A stretch of 64,000 bases of DNA, from contig NZ_BDBX01000041.1 of NCBI RefSeq assembly GCF_001613205.1, forward strand, positions 42,012-106,011. Direction: 5' to 3'. Source of the stretch: Nocardia sienata NBRC 100364. GTDB lineage: Bacteria; Actinomycetota; Actinomycetes; Mycobacteriales; Mycobacteriaceae. Positions 9,738-19,037 of the stretch are shown here, one piece after another. The notes beneath the pieces are model-generated. The model saw nothing but the letters and a program-made list of their open reading frames with translations. It was not told the DNA's origin and did no database searches. A program made the position numbers and the translations under genes. How positions within the stretch are numbered: the stretch's first letter is position 1; each line of letters starts with the position of its first letter.

Positions 9738-10712
9738 ATGCGCTCTCACCCCACCGTCGGTCGCCGATACACGGCCACAGATCACTATGAAGTGGGTCGT
9801 GAGAAGATCCGCGACTTCGCCCGCGCCGTCCAGGATTTCCATCCGGCCCATTGGGAGGACGCCGTGGCCCGCGCCCTCGGCCATCCCGGACTGCTCGCGC
9901 CGATCACCTTCGCCTCCGCGGTCACTTTCCCGGCACATCGGAAGCTCATGCGCGCGGCGCTCGACGGCTACGACCCCGCGCACCTTCTCCACGTCGAGCA
10001 GGAGATTCACAGTAGCCGCCCGGTGACGGCAGGCGACCGGTTGACGCACGACGTCACGGTGGACTCCCGCCGGTCCACACCGGCAGGTGGTGAACTCATC
10101 GCTCTCACCACCACCATCCACGATGACACCGGAGCTCTCGTGCAAACCGTACACACCACCCTCGCCGGCCGCGACCACGGCAGTTCACCGAGCGCGGAAG
10201 CGCTCGCCATGCTGGAGCTGCCCGGACCCGAGACCATCCGGATTCCGCAGGCTCCGGAAGCCATCGACGTCCGGCCGCGAGGGAGTGTCCGGCGCACCGC
10301 CGTGCTCGACCTCCGCCAGGGGCAGGAGTTCGCGCCGAGAACAGTGCGACTCACGCGCGGTGAACTCGTCCACTATGCGGGCGTCTCCGGCGATATCAAT
10401 CCCATCCACTGGCACGATGCCGCCGCTCGGCACGCGGGCCTGGAAGCCGTCGCCGCGCACGGAATGCTGACCATGGGACTCGGTGCGGCCTGTTTGACCG
10501 AGTGGCTGGGTACGGCGGACCGTGTTTTCGCCTACTACGTCCAATTCGCCAGACCGGTCGTACTCGCGGCGCATCGGCCTGCGGACGTCACTTTTCGAGC
10601 CGTGGTCCGGTCCATCGATCCGGTCGCGATGCGTGCCACCATCTCGCTGACTGCTCACTACTCCGATACACCCGCCTTCGGCGCTGCATCGGCGACCGTC
10701 GGGCTGGCGTGA
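9738..10712 (+). CDS. double-hotdog MaoC-like hydratase
   Basis: 324 residues made of two hotdog folds. The N-terminal half resembles HadA-type MaoC N-domains (VGRRYTATDHYEVGREKIRDFA, HPAHWED). The C-terminal half carries the hydratase signature SGDINPIHWHD with the catalytic Asp and His, then AAHGMLTMGLGA. Such proteins hydrate/dehydrate (R)-3-hydroxyacyl thioesters. Starting 17 nt after the last methyltransferase gene and in the same direction, it is probably in the operon, perhaps supplying or modifying an acyl group. A fatty-acid or housekeeping role is the alternative. The ATG was chosen because homology begins there, although the frame stays open further upstream. Confidence 0.85.
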   Translation: MRSHPTVGRRYTATDHYEVGREKIRDFARAVQDFHPAHWEDAVARALGHPGLLAPITFASAVTFPAHRKLMRAALDGYDPAHLLHVEQEIHSSRPVTAGDRLTHDVTVDSRRSTPAGGELIALTTTIHDDTGALVQTVHTTLAGRDHGSSPSAEALAMLELPGPETIRIPQAPEAIDVRPRGSVRRTAVLDLRQGQEFAPRTVRLTRGELVHYAGVSGDINPIHWHDAAARHAGLEAVAAHGMLTMGLGAACLTEWLGTADRVFAYYVQFARPVVLAAHRPADVTFRAVVRSIDPVAMRATISLTAHYSDTPAFGAASATVGLA

Positions 10713-10727
10713 CCACCACCGTCTGCG

Positions 10728-10930
10728 GTGCGACCTGTACGCTTCCCGGCCGACCAGGTGACCGACTTCCCGTTGGTCGCGATCGTTCATGCAACGACCG
10801 CGGCCATCGCCACGGTGCGAGATTCCTTTGCCCGCGAGATGCCGCAGGCGAGATTGTGGGACCTGCTCGACGACCGTCTCGCCAACGCATTTCACGTGCG
10901 GAACACCAATCGACGAGATCGGCGCCCGGA
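10728..10930 (+). pseudogene. Asp/Glu racemase-family fragment
   Basis: About 50 residues (PLVAIVHATTAAIATVRDSF and PQARLWDLLDDRLANAF) resemble the N terminus of Asp/Glu/hydantoin racemase-like proteins, where an IHATP-like strand and an LLDD loop are conserved. After that the frame loses similarity and becomes Pro/Arg-rich. A full gene would need about 200 residues, so this is a decayed stump. The rest of 10,713-11,225 contains no other recognizable gene. Confidence 0.45.
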
Positions 10931-11225
10931 TCATCGCCGCAGACTGACCCGTACCGGTGCATCACTGTCCAGCGGAGAAACTGAAACCGTGGTCTTCGAC
11001 GGTGCCGAAGCAGAGCCGACCCGGTTCTCATGTGCCGTCGCCGGATTACGAACCCCACAGGCAAACCCGCGCAGACGAATAGTTCGGCCCCGCCGAGTTC
11101 AGCCGCCGTTCGGAGGAGTTCCCGCGGGCGGTGCACCGTTGCCGGGTCCGCCTGCACCGCCCGGTGCGCCGCCGCACATACTGTGATGTCGCTTGCTGAC
11201 TCGAGTGGGCTGCACCTCAACTCAA

Positions 11226-11873
11226 ATGACAGAACTGCCCGTCGCACCGGATTCCGCACTGATGCCGTCACTGCTGACCCTCGCCGATGTGTTCGGCACC
11301 GGGTACCACGCCGCCACAATGGCCAAGGTTGCCCCGGGGCAGCGGGTGACCGTGATCGGTGACGGCGCCGTGGGTTTGATGGCAGTGCTCTCGGCCAAGC
11401 GCCTCGGCGCCGAACAGATCATCCTCATGGGCCGCCACACCGACCGCACCGATCTCGGCCGCGAATTCGGAGCGACCGATATCGTCGCTGAACGCGGCCA
11501 AGAAGGCATCGCCAAGGTTCGTGACCTCACCGGCGGCCACGGCTCCCACGCGGTACTCGAGGCCGTCGGCCACAAACCGGCCTACGACCAGGCCCTCGGC
11601 ATCGTCCGACCCGGCGGCGTCATCAGCCGAGTCGGCGTTCCGCAGTACGAGGACGCTCCCATCGGGATGGGCAGCCTGTTCCGCAACAACATCCGACTCG
11701 CCGGCGGCCCCGCACCGGTCCGCGCCTACATCGAGGAACTGATGCCCGACATCCTCGACGGCACCATCGAGCCCGGCAAGGTCTTCGATGCCATCACCGA
11801 CCTGGACGGTGTCCCCGCTGGTTACCAGGACATGGACAACCGCAAGAGCCTGAAAGTCCTCATCAACCCGTAG
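11226..11873 (+). pseudogene. zinc-dependent alcohol dehydrogenase, N-terminally truncated
   Basis: 215 residues corresponding to the C-terminal two thirds of a medium-chain dehydrogenase. The Rossmann motif VTVIGDGAVGLMAVLSAKRLGA, ILMGRHTDR and the final domain are well preserved (VFGTGYHAATMAKVAPGQ, GGHGSHAVLEAVG). The N-terminal catalytic GroES-like domain with the catalytic and structural zinc ligands, about 115 residues, is absent, and the sequence upstream of 11,220 is unrelated. It may still be translated, but an enzyme without its zinc site should be inactive. It marks a deletion or recombination point next to the terpene synthase gene. Confidence 0.75.
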
Positions 11874-11991
11874 ACCCATCACTCACGACGCCGGACAGGC
11901 CATGCCCACCCGTTCGTGGGCGCGGGCCCTCATCCGCCAACCGCGAAGGTGAAGTGAATCATCCTGAGCGCCCGTGTGGATCCATCGATCG

Positions 11992-12011
11992 GGTGTTTGA
12001 TGTCAAACACC
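11992..12011. promoter_or_regulatory. perfect inverted repeat, probable operator
   Basis: GGTGTTTGA-TG-TCAAACACC: two perfect 9-bp arms with a 2-bp centre. It lies 92 bp upstream of the GTG of the prenyltransferase-terpene synthase fusion and has the size of a TetR-type operator. A weak promoter could overlap it (TTGATG at 11,997, AATAAG about 18 bp on). No regulator gene is adjacent. Confidence 0.55.
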
Positions 12012-12103
12012 GGTTCCACCAATAAGTTTCGTGTGCAAGTGGTGGAATGTTCCTGTTCGGCAGTGGTTGTGGACCAGTGGTGTATCCAGTCAGGAGTGTG
12101 CGC

Positions 12104-14113
12104 GTGCCCGGTGTAATCGATTCCGCTGTTTTTCCCCATTTGGAGGCGGACCTGGACCGTGTCCGAGATGTTCTCGGGCCCGTACAGTTTCCGGGCCGGC
12201 CGGAGTTGACCGCGCTCACCGACGAGGGCTCGAACACGTCGCGGCGTCTGGTGCGTCCGACGTTGACATTGCTGTCGTATTACCTGCTCACTGGTCCTTC
12301 GGTGCCGGCCGATGAGCGGGCGGTGCGCGCGGCGGCAGCGGTGGAGCTGCTGCATCTGGGGTCGCTGTATCACGACGATGTGATCGATCACGCCTACGAG
12401 CGTCGAGGACGTCCCAGCGCGAACGCGGTGTGGGGTTCACATATGGCGGTGCTGGGCGGGGACTGCGTGACGGCCTCGGCCACGCGCATGTTGATCGAGC
12501 TCGGTCGTCGTGAGGCGTTGGCGGCGGCGATCGCGAGTGAGCAGATGTGCGCGGGCATGGTGATCGAGGCCGCCGACCAGTATGAGGCCTCCCGCAGTGA
12601 GCAGGCCTACTTGGACTCGATCGGCGGCAAGACCGCCGCGCTGCTGTCGCTGGCGTGCCGGGTCGGCGCCATGCAGGCCGGACGAGGCGAGGAGCACGAG
12701 GAGGTATCGGCGCGGTTCGGCCGGGACTTCGGGCTGGCCTACCAGCTCTACGACGACATCCTCGATCTGACCTCCACCGCCGAGGAAATGGGCAAGCCGG
12801 TCAACGCCGACCTGGTCGAGGGCATCTACACCCTGCCCGTGATCCGCGCCGCCGCCCGCGACCACGACCTCGCCCGCCTGCTGCGCCGGGCGATGACGGT
12901 CGAGGAAGCCGCCCGCGCCCGGGAGCTGGTCCTCGCCTCCGGCGCCGTGGACGAGGCGCACAAGGTGGCCGAGGAGTTCATGGACCGGGCCGTCGACCGG
13001 CTCGCCGGGTTGGCCGTCGATCCGCGCGCGGGCGATGCGATGGCCGCTTACGCCCGATCCATCCTCGACCGGCGTACCGCCCGCCCCGTGGCCTCTCCGC
13101 AGCCGGCGCAGCCCCAGGTCGGCAGCGAGGTCTTCTCGCCCCAGACCATGTCCTGGCTGCGGAACTGGATGGCCGAGGTCGGCCTGATCACCGCGGCGAC
13201 CGAGTTCGATCACCAGCACCGATGGTCCGGAGCGTTCCGGTTCCCGATACCGTTCGCTGCCGCGGTGGACCCGGCCCGGGAACATGCCCTCGCCGGGATG
13301 GCCGCGCTGTTCTTGGTGTGGGATGACCTGTTCGAGGATCCACGGCTGCGGGATCCCGAAGCCGTCACCGCGCTGCGCCGCGGACTGGTGGCCGTGCTGC
13401 GCCAGGATCCGCAGGCACCGCCGCGGTCCGGCGCGGTTGCGGCGGCGTGGGCGAGTCTGTGGCCATGCCTGCGGGAGGGCCGCAGCACCGGGTGGCAGGA
13501 GCGGTTCCTCGACCACGTCGAGGAATGGTTCCACGCCTGCGAACGCGAAGCCCACCACCGCATCGACGGCTACATCCCCACCACCGTCGACTACCTGCCA
13601 CTGCGGGCATCGACCAATGGGACCGAGATCTTCCTTGCCTGCCTGGAGGCACACCAGGACCTCGAACTGCCGTCGACGCTGCGAAGCCACCCGGTGATCC
13701 GCCGTCTCGAGGACCTGCTGTCCTGGGTGGGCTTCGTGGAGAACGACCTGGTGTCACTGGACCGGGACGAGGCCGACCACGTCCCCTACAACCTGGTACG
13801 GGTGATCTGCCACGAGACCGGATGCCGCCGCGCCGAAGCCATCGAACAGGTGCAGCACCAAGTGAGCGAGAAACGCGCCCAGATCGACACGGTGACCCGC
13901 TACCTCCCCGTGCTACTCCGCATGATTCCCGGTCTGTCCGGCCGGCGCAAAGAGTACCTGGCGATTCTCGAGAACAGCAGGGATCTGGCGTTCGAACTGC
14001 ACCGGACCGACCGATACACCCCGACGACCCCCACGTCCACGGCGCCGGACCTGGAACGGCTGCGCCGTGACCTCTACTACCCGCCCGCCGACCCGGCGCG
14101 TACCGGGGCGTAG
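12104..14113 (+). CDS. bifunctional prenyltransferase-terpene synthase fusion
   Basis: 669 residues. The N-terminal part is a trans-isoprenyl diphosphate synthase with both Asp-rich motifs: DDVID (91-95, followed by RGRPS) and DDILD (217-221), plus GGKTAALL. A Pro/Ala-rich linker follows (about 315-345). The C-terminal part is a class I terpene synthase: WDDLFED (Asp 407-408), the NSE triad NDLVSLDRDE (547-556) exactly 140 residues later, and a terminal RTDRY, matching bacterial cyclases. The protein should make an allylic diphosphate from IPP/DMAPP and pass it to its own cyclase. Product size and skeleton cannot be predicted. GTG 12,104 was chosen because AGGAG sits 7 nt upstream; an ATG at 12,047 gives an unconserved extension. 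Known chimeric terpene synthases are mainly fungal and have the opposite domain order. Confidence 0.92.
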   Translation: MPGVIDSAVFPHLEADLDRVRDVLGPVQFPGRPELTALTDEGSNTSRRLVRPTLTLLSYYLLTGPSVPADERAVRAAAAVELLHLGSLYHDDVIDHAYERRGRPSANAVWGSHMAVLGGDCVTASATRMLIELGRREALAAAIASEQMCAGMVIEAADQYEASRSEQAYLDSIGGKTAALLSLACRVGAMQAGRGEEHEEVSARFGRDFGLAYQLYDDILDLTSTAEEMGKPVNADLVEGIYTLPVIRAAARDHDLARLLRRAMTVEEAARARELVLASGAVDEAHKVAEEFMDRAVDRLAGLAVDPRAGDAMAAYARSILDRRTARPVASPQPAQPQVGSEVFSPQTMSWLRNWMAEVGLITAATEFDHQHRWSGAFRFPIPFAAAVDPAREHALAGMAALFLVWDDLFEDPRLRDPEAVTALRRGLVAVLRQDPQAPPRSGAVAAAWASLWPCLREGRSTGWQERFLDHVEEWFHACEREAHHRIDGYIPTTVDYLPLRASTNGTEIFLACLEAHQDLELPSTLRSHPVIRRLEDLLSWVGFVENDLVSLDRDEADHVPYNLVRVICHETGCRRAEAIEQVQHQVSEKRAQIDTVTRYLPVLLRMIPGLSGRRKEYLAILENSRDLAFELHRTDRYTPTTPTSTAPDLERLRRDLYYPPADPARTGA

Positions 14114-14550
14114 GCCCCACATCGCCAACGAAGCGGATTGCCCCGCGCGAGTCGGTGACCGGAGCGGCCGATATACCGGCCCACCGACATGCCGATAGAC
14201 GCGAAACACACGGCATGACACGGTATTTCGACGCATCACCGTTCCGTGCCGAACCGGAGGCCGGGTCCTCGCCGGTACTCGAGCGGACATGGTCTGGTGG
14301 CGATTTGTCGGTGCTACTGCAGATAGATGTCCACCACCGGCCGTTACTTCGGGTCCCGGGTCTGGATCTCGATGGTGACTCGGTGTGGTGGCAGACGTCG
14401 AGCCCGGATGCCCGGCCGTCGACCTGTGGGACCGGTTGCACCGCCTGTACCCCCATCCGGCGCCGCCGGGCCCGGGTGCCACTGGCCGGCACGGGTGAGC
14501 GGTGTCGAGCGCAGTGTATCCAGGCCGCCGGCGAGCGCAGGCGGTCGTGA
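14114..14550. other. intergenic stretch without a recognizable gene
   Basis: 437 bp between the convergent ends of the terpene synthase fusion and the acyl-CoA dehydrogenase gene. An ATG at 14,215 opens a 111-codon plus-strand frame (begins MTRYFDASPF), but it shows no family resemblance, has no good RBS and turns Cys/Arg-rich. It may be debris. A short GGCCG/CGGCC hairpin near 14,168 could contribute to termination. Confidence 0.4.
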
Positions 14551-15735
14551 CTATTCCTGTCTGGGATGGGCTTGCCCGAACAGTGCCTCGTATTCGTTGA
14601 AATCCGGCTTCATCCCCGCGGCGACGAGTTCCCATAGCACTTCGTCGGTGCCGCTGCCGATCCGGGACAACCGCATGTCCTGCCACCATCCGGCGAGCGG
14701 AGTCTCCGCCGTCAGATATCCGGCGCCCCCGAAGATGTGCAGGCATTCCCCGACAACTTCTTGACCCAGCCGCGCAGCGGTGACCTTCAGGCCCGCCGCC
14801 GTTCGTACGTCGATCTGCTCTGTCGCCGCCACCCCCTGCAACGCTAGTCGTAGCATATCGACCCTGGCGTGCAGCTCGGCCACCCGAAGGCGCAATGCCT
14901 GGTGGCCGAACAAGGGTTTGCCGAACTGCTCACGTCGCATCATCCGCGCAACAGTGAGGCCGAGAACTCGGCCACATGCGCCCGAGACCTGAGCCGCGAT
15001 CGAGAGGCGCTCATGCGTCAATCCCCAGGTTATCGCGGCCAAGCCGGTGCCGGGACGGCCCAGCAGTGCCTCTTCGGGCAACCAGGTGTCGAACTCGATC
15101 GGGGCCGTGTCCAATGAGTTCGCGCCCAGCTTGTCATACGGTTTGCCCACCGACGCCGATGTCAGGGGCAGTGCGAACACACCGAGGTTCCCCGGCCGAG
15201 GGTCGTCTCCTTTCTCTACGCATCGCGCGAGCACCAACGCGAAGTCGGCTACGTTGGACAGCGATACGAACGCTTTCGCCCCCGTCAACACATACCCGTT
15301 ACCGTCACGGACGGCAGTCGTCCGTACAGCCTGCAGGTCCGAGCCGCCTGTCTCCTCCGACGCGCCGATACAGAGCACCGCGGTGCCTGCCGTCGCGTCG
15401 GCACGGAGCGAGCGGAGATGATCGGAACCGGCGAATCGGTAGAGTACGGCAAGTGCCGAGTCGTGCAGACTCACCCCTACACCGACGCCACCCGAGCATG
15501 CCGCGCCGAGTGCGGTATGCAACCCGACGAGTTCGGCGAGTTGGAACCGATACCCTCCCGCCCATTTGTCGGCGAAGACCCCGGCAGCGCCGAGTCGGGC
15601 AAGAACTTCTCGTGGAAAAACGCCCTGCCGCTCCGCCTCCGCCACCGTCTCTCGAAATCTGTCGTCGAGCACGGCCTCTACCGCGGCACAGAAATTCTCG
15701 GCCGAAGTACCGTTCGTCACCGCATTATTCGCCAC
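14551..15735 (-). CDS. acyl-CoA (or acyl-ACP) dehydrogenase
   Basis: 394 residues with the full acyl-CoA dehydrogenase layout: ASEETGGSDLQAVRTTA (FAD-binding loop), LTHERLSIAAQVSG, RMMRREQFGKPLFGHQALR, and the end IFGGAGYLTAETPLAGWWQDMRLSRIGSGTDEV, all as in the FadE family. The start is the GTG with GGAGG 7 nt upstream. It is last in the minus-strand set PKS, ACP, acyltransferase, FAAL. In such lipid clusters it usually introduces a double bond in the acyl chain, either before activation or on the carrier protein. The substrate is inferred. Confidence 0.9.
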   Translation of the reverse strand: MANNAVTNGTSAENFCAAVEAVLDDRFRETVAEAERQGVFPREVLARLGAAGVFADKWAGGYRFQLAELVGLHTALGAACSGGVGVGVSLHDSALAVLYRFAGSDHLRSLRADATAGTAVLCIGASEETGGSDLQAVRTTAVRDGNGYVLTGAKAFVSLSNVADFALVLARCVEKGDDPRPGNLGVFALPLTSASVGKPYDKLGANSLDTAPIEFDTWLPEEALLGRPGTGLAAITWGLTHERLSIAAQVSGACGRVLGLTVARMMRREQFGKPLFGHQALRLRVAELHARVDMLRLALQGVAATEQIDVRTAAGLKVTAARLGQEVVGECLHIFGGAGYLTAETPLAGWWQDMRLSRIGSGTDEVLWELVAAGMKPDFNEYEALFGQAHPRQE

Positions 15736-15787
15736 GCCGAGGCCTCCTGCGCTTGTCCGACGCAATCCACTGTGTTTCGTGGCGACA

Positions 15788-17410
15788 TCACGAGAACCAT
15801 GTCGCCACCTCCTGCCTCCGCAACTTCCCGGAGGTCGTGCGAGGTAGTTCACCTGGTTTCACCAGCACCACTCTTCCAGGTACAACACCGCATTCGGCCA
15901 TTACCGCGGCGATGATCCGATCTTCGGTGCCGGTGACCCGCTTACCACTGAACTCGGCAACCACCAACAGGCGTTCGGTATGTACCTCGGTGCGCTGTGC
16001 GGACATTGTCGCGACCACACCCCCGGGTCGGACGCCCGGAATCAGCGCGGCGACCCGCTCGACGTCCTGGGGAAAGACATTGTGCCCCGCGACGGTGATG
16101 ACTTCTTTGGACCGCCCGCAGACCACCAGCTCCTCGCCCGACAAGTAGCCGATATCCCCGGTCGGGGTCCAGTCCGCGGTGCCGACCGTAGCAACATCAT
16201 CCGCATACCCGCTGAATACCGAATGGCCACGTATCTCCACCAGACCGATATCGCGACCGGTGACCACGGGCACCTTCATGGGCGACTCGGCAATGCGTAC
16301 CTCCATGCCCTTGAGAGGCCTACCGAGCAGTGCATGTCGGTGGATCGTCGTGGTGGCGCCGTTCTCGGCTATCGCGGCTTCATCGATGCGGACGCCCAGC
16401 CCTGGGTCCGGTGCGGTCACCGCGCACGTTGCTTCGGCCAACCCGTAGGCGGGTGCCGACGCATCCGGTGCCAGACCGAATCGCTGCAGCCGGCCGGCGA
16501 AGCGCATCATGCCGTCGCAATCGACCGGCTCACCACCGTTGATCATGTAGCGCAGCGCTCCGAGTTCGACATTTTCCGTTCGCCGGGCATATCTTCCGAT
16601 CAGGTTGTATGCGAAGTTCGGGGCAGCGGTCACCGTCGCCGAACTCGCACTGAGCCAGTTCAACCACTCGAAGGGCATCCTGGCGAACGCGCTGGTCGGT
16701 GCGAGCCACGTCGCGAGGCCTGCGGCCATGCCGGAGACGGTGAGCATCAGCCCCATGTCGTGATACATCGGAAGCCAGGAACACAACACATCGTCGCTGC
16801 CGGCGCGGGTCCGGTCATATAGACCCCAGAAGTGGTTGAGCACGGCGTTATGCGAGAGAACCGCCGTTCGAGGAGTCCCCGTGGAGCCGGCCGTACCCTG
16901 TAACACCGCCGGACTGTCCGACGGGACCCGAACCAGGGATGCCTCGGAGTCCCACCGCCAGCCGGCGACCTGGGCGAGATCGTGCACCGGCACATGACCG
17001 GCGGTACCACGGAGTAATTCGAGCACCGGTCCGTGGGCGAGAACGGTACCGCAATCGAGTGCGCGCAACCGCCGCATCGTCGATTCCGACCATAACCGTC
17101 GATCACTGCCCCGCACCGGCATCGGCATGATCGATATCGGTCTGCCCGCTGCCCAGCAACCGAAGACCGCGGCAACAACCTCCACCGTTGTCTCGCCCAC
17201 GATACCGACCGGTTGTCGCGGACCGGAACCGTCGTCGAGCACTCGAGTGGCGATCCTGAGACCCAAGTCTCGGACATAAGTCCAAGGCCGCTGCTGCCAT
17301 TGCCGGGATTCGGGGTCCAACACCATCAGTGGACCTCGTCCCGATCGCATGGCCCGATCGATCGTCTCGACCAGATCGAGATCGGGATCTCGGGTCGGCG
17401 CCGCGCCCAC
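15788..17410 (-). CDS. fatty acyl-AMP ligase (FAAL)
   Basis: 540 residues of the ANL superfamily. SWLPMYHDMGL is the hallmark of FAALs; the nucleotide loop is degenerate-looking but present (LQGTAGSTGTPR). YGLAEATCAV, PTGDIGYL and a C-terminal LPRTTSGKLRR with the catalytic Lys are also visible. FAALs activate fatty acids as adenylates and pass them to an acyl carrier protein rather than CoA. Here the receivers are probably the free ACP (18,696-18,962) and/or the N-terminal ACP of the PKS, as FadD26 feeds PpsA in mycobacteria. The GTG start lies 1 nt after the upstream stop. Confidence 0.9.
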   Translation of the reverse strand: MGAAPTRDPDLDLVETIDRAMRSGRGPLMVLDPESRQWQQRPWTYVRDLGLRIATRVLDDGSGPRQPVGIVGETTVEVVAAVFGCWAAGRPISIMPMPVRGSDRRLWSESTMRRLRALDCGTVLAHGPVLELLRGTAGHVPVHDLAQVAGWRWDSEASLVRVPSDSPAVLQGTAGSTGTPRTAVLSHNAVLNHFWGLYDRTRAGSDDVLCSWLPMYHDMGLMLTVSGMAAGLATWLAPTSAFARMPFEWLNWLSASSATVTAAPNFAYNLIGRYARRTENVELGALRYMINGGEPVDCDGMMRFAGRLQRFGLAPDASAPAYGLAEATCAVTAPDPGLGVRIDEAAIAENGATTTIHRHALLGRPLKGMEVRIAESPMKVPVVTGRDIGLVEIRGHSVFSGYADDVATVGTADWTPTGDIGYLSGEELVVCGRSKEVITVAGHNVFPQDVERVAALIPGVRPGGVVATMSAQRTEVHTERLLVVAEFSGKRVTGTEDRIIAAVMAECGVVPGRVVLVKPGELPRTTSGKLRRQEVATWFS

Positions 17411-17411
17411 G

Positions 17412-18659
17412 TCACACCTGTCCCGTCATGAGTTCGCGCAGATGCTTGGCGAACAGACCGACATCGGGCAACGCGGCGGGGTCCGCCATCATCCCGATCG
17501 TGACCCGATCGCGCAGTATCAGGGCGGTCACCGCGAGCTCACGACCCAGCATCGGATGGAAGCCGACGACATTCGTCACCTCTCGACCCAGCAGCCGGTC
17601 CTCCGGACTGAAAGCAGGATTGACGCCTACCGCCACATCCCAGCTGTCGGCTGCCATCAGCTGGGTCATCAGCACCTGGGCGGCCCATGGCAGATAGCTC
17701 AATCCGTGTGAGGTCTTGGGGGCGTCCATGGCTTGGCGCAACGGATCCGATCCGTGCAGCGCGGCCTGGACATCGTGGACTCGCTTCGGCAATGAGTCCG
17801 CCGCGTCGGGTAGTTCGATGATCGCCAGCGACGCGGCATTCCCCGTATGCGCCAGCGTATGATCCAGCGTTACCGGGAACATTATGCGTAGCGGACGATC
17901 GGCGTGCTCCGGAAAGGCCCGCGCGAAGGCGAGGCCGGCCACCGCATACACATACTCTTGTGTCGAGGCGCCCAGCTTCAGTCGGTTCTGCCGCACCGTC
18001 TCGGTGGAGACCGTGACCTCGGCTACCCGACGCTCGGCCCGATCCCCCACCGGGCGCACGTGTCCCCGGCGCCGGCCCTTACGCCTGAGCAGTCGAGAAC
18101 TCCGTGTCCCGGCCGCCAGGGCCGTGACCGGACCGACCGGATCGACCTTGAATCGCGGCGTGCCGACAAAACGCCGGTACTCGGCGGTGCTTCCGGAGAC
18201 GGTATCGATGAGCATGGCGATGAAGCCGGCCGCGCCGAACCCGTCCGACAGCGCGTGATGCACGCGCAACAGCAACGTCTGAGCTTTGGTGTCCTGCTGG
18301 TGGACCAGAGTGAAGTCCCACGGCGGAGCATCGCGCCGCATCGGACTGCCCAGGAGTTCTTCCACCTGCCGGAGCATCCCGAATCGGTCCGCGACATGAT
18401 GCTCTTTCGCATGCTCGGTCGGGTCTATCGACGCTGCGAGGGTGAAACGGGGTTTGCGTCGTGGCCGTGTGGGCAGCACCAACCGGTACAGATCGCTCTC
18501 GTCGACCCGCTGTGCGATTCGCGCTCGTACATCGTCGATCCGGATGGGGTCGCCGTCGGGGGACAGTTCAAGCACAAGAACCCAATTCATCGGATGTGCG
18601 GGAACATCCAGACGCAAGTGGTGGCTGTCGAGGCTGCTCAATTCGATCTCGACGGGCAT
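17412..18659 (-). CDS. WS/DGAT-family O-acyltransferase-like protein
   Basis: 415 residues with the catalytic HHxxxDG motif intact (VHHALSDGFG). Family stretches include WDFTLVHQ before it and the C-terminal NVVGFHPMLGRELAVTALILRDRVTIGMMAD. The N-terminal half starts with LSSLDSHHLRLD. These enzymes transfer an acyl group to an alcohol (wax ester or triacylglycerol synthesis), and relatives release polyketide chains. Located between ACP and FAAL genes of a PKS set, it is a candidate for off-loading or esterifying the chain. ATG with AGAGGAG upstream. Confidence 0.8.
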   Translation of the reverse strand: MPVEIELSSLDSHHLRLDVPAHPMNWVLVLELSPDGDPIRIDDVRARIAQRVDESDLYRLVLPTRPRRKPRFTLAASIDPTEHAKEHHVADRFGMLRQVEELLGSPMRRDAPPWDFTLVHQQDTKAQTLLLRVHHALSDGFGAAGFIAMLIDTVSGSTAEYRRFVGTPRFKVDPVGPVTALAAGTRSSRLLRRKGRRRGHVRPVGDRAERRVAEVTVSTETVRQNRLKLGASTQEYVYAVAGLAFARAFPEHADRPLRIMFPVTLDHTLAHTGNAASLAIIELPDAADSLPKRVHDVQAALHGSDPLRQAMDAPKTSHGLSYLPWAAQVLMTQLMAADSWDVAVGVNPAFSPEDRLLGREVTNVVGFHPMLGRELAVTALILRDRVTIGMMADPAALPDVGLFAKHLRELMTGQV

Positions 18660-18695
18660 GGCAATCGCACTCCTCTCTGGTCCGGGTGGAGACTG

Positions 18696-18962
18696 CTATG
18701 CATCCGCCGACAGGCCCGGATCGCCCGCAAGCGCGACCCGGAACAAAGTATCGACTTCGCCTACCGTGCGGCACTCCATCAGTTGTTGGCCGGACAGCTG
18801 CAGTCCCGTATGGTCCTCGATGGCGACCAGCGCGATCGCGAATGCCACCGAGTCCATTCCCAGATCTTCGATCAAGCGATCGTCGGGACCGATGTTCTCC
18901 ACATCGAGGGCGAGATCTCTCTGGAGGACACTGCGTAGCTTGTCGTTCAACCAGCTCGACAT
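18696..18962 (-). CDS. acyl carrier protein
   Basis: 88 residues; DLGMDSVAFAIAL contains the serine for the phosphopantetheine arm, preceded by the usual IGPDDRLIE loop. It is a free ACP between the PKS and the acyltransferase/FAAL genes. It probably receives the acyl chain from the FAAL or serves the reductive tailoring enzymes. No unusual features. Confidence 0.93.
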   Translation of the reverse strand: MSSWLNDKLRSVLQRDLALDVENIGPDDRLIEDLGMDSVAFAIALVAIEDHTGLQLSGQQLMECRTVGEVDTLFRVALAGDPGLSADA

Positions 18963-19037
18963 GCTGTTGAACTCCCTTCGACAATCGATGGCGGAGTCTG
19001 AAATGTGTTCGTCCGTCGGCTCCCCGCAGCAGACCGG

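Noticed and set aside
12437..13690. 417-codon minus-strand frame opposite the prenyltransferase-terpene synthase gene
   Set aside because: Antisense to a gene with complete catalytic motifs; composition is Gly/Arg/His-rich without recognizable domains.
14215..14550. 111-codon plus-strand frame after the terpene synthase gene
   Set aside because: No RBS, no family resemblance and a Cys/Arg-rich end; listed only as part of an empty intergenic stretch.
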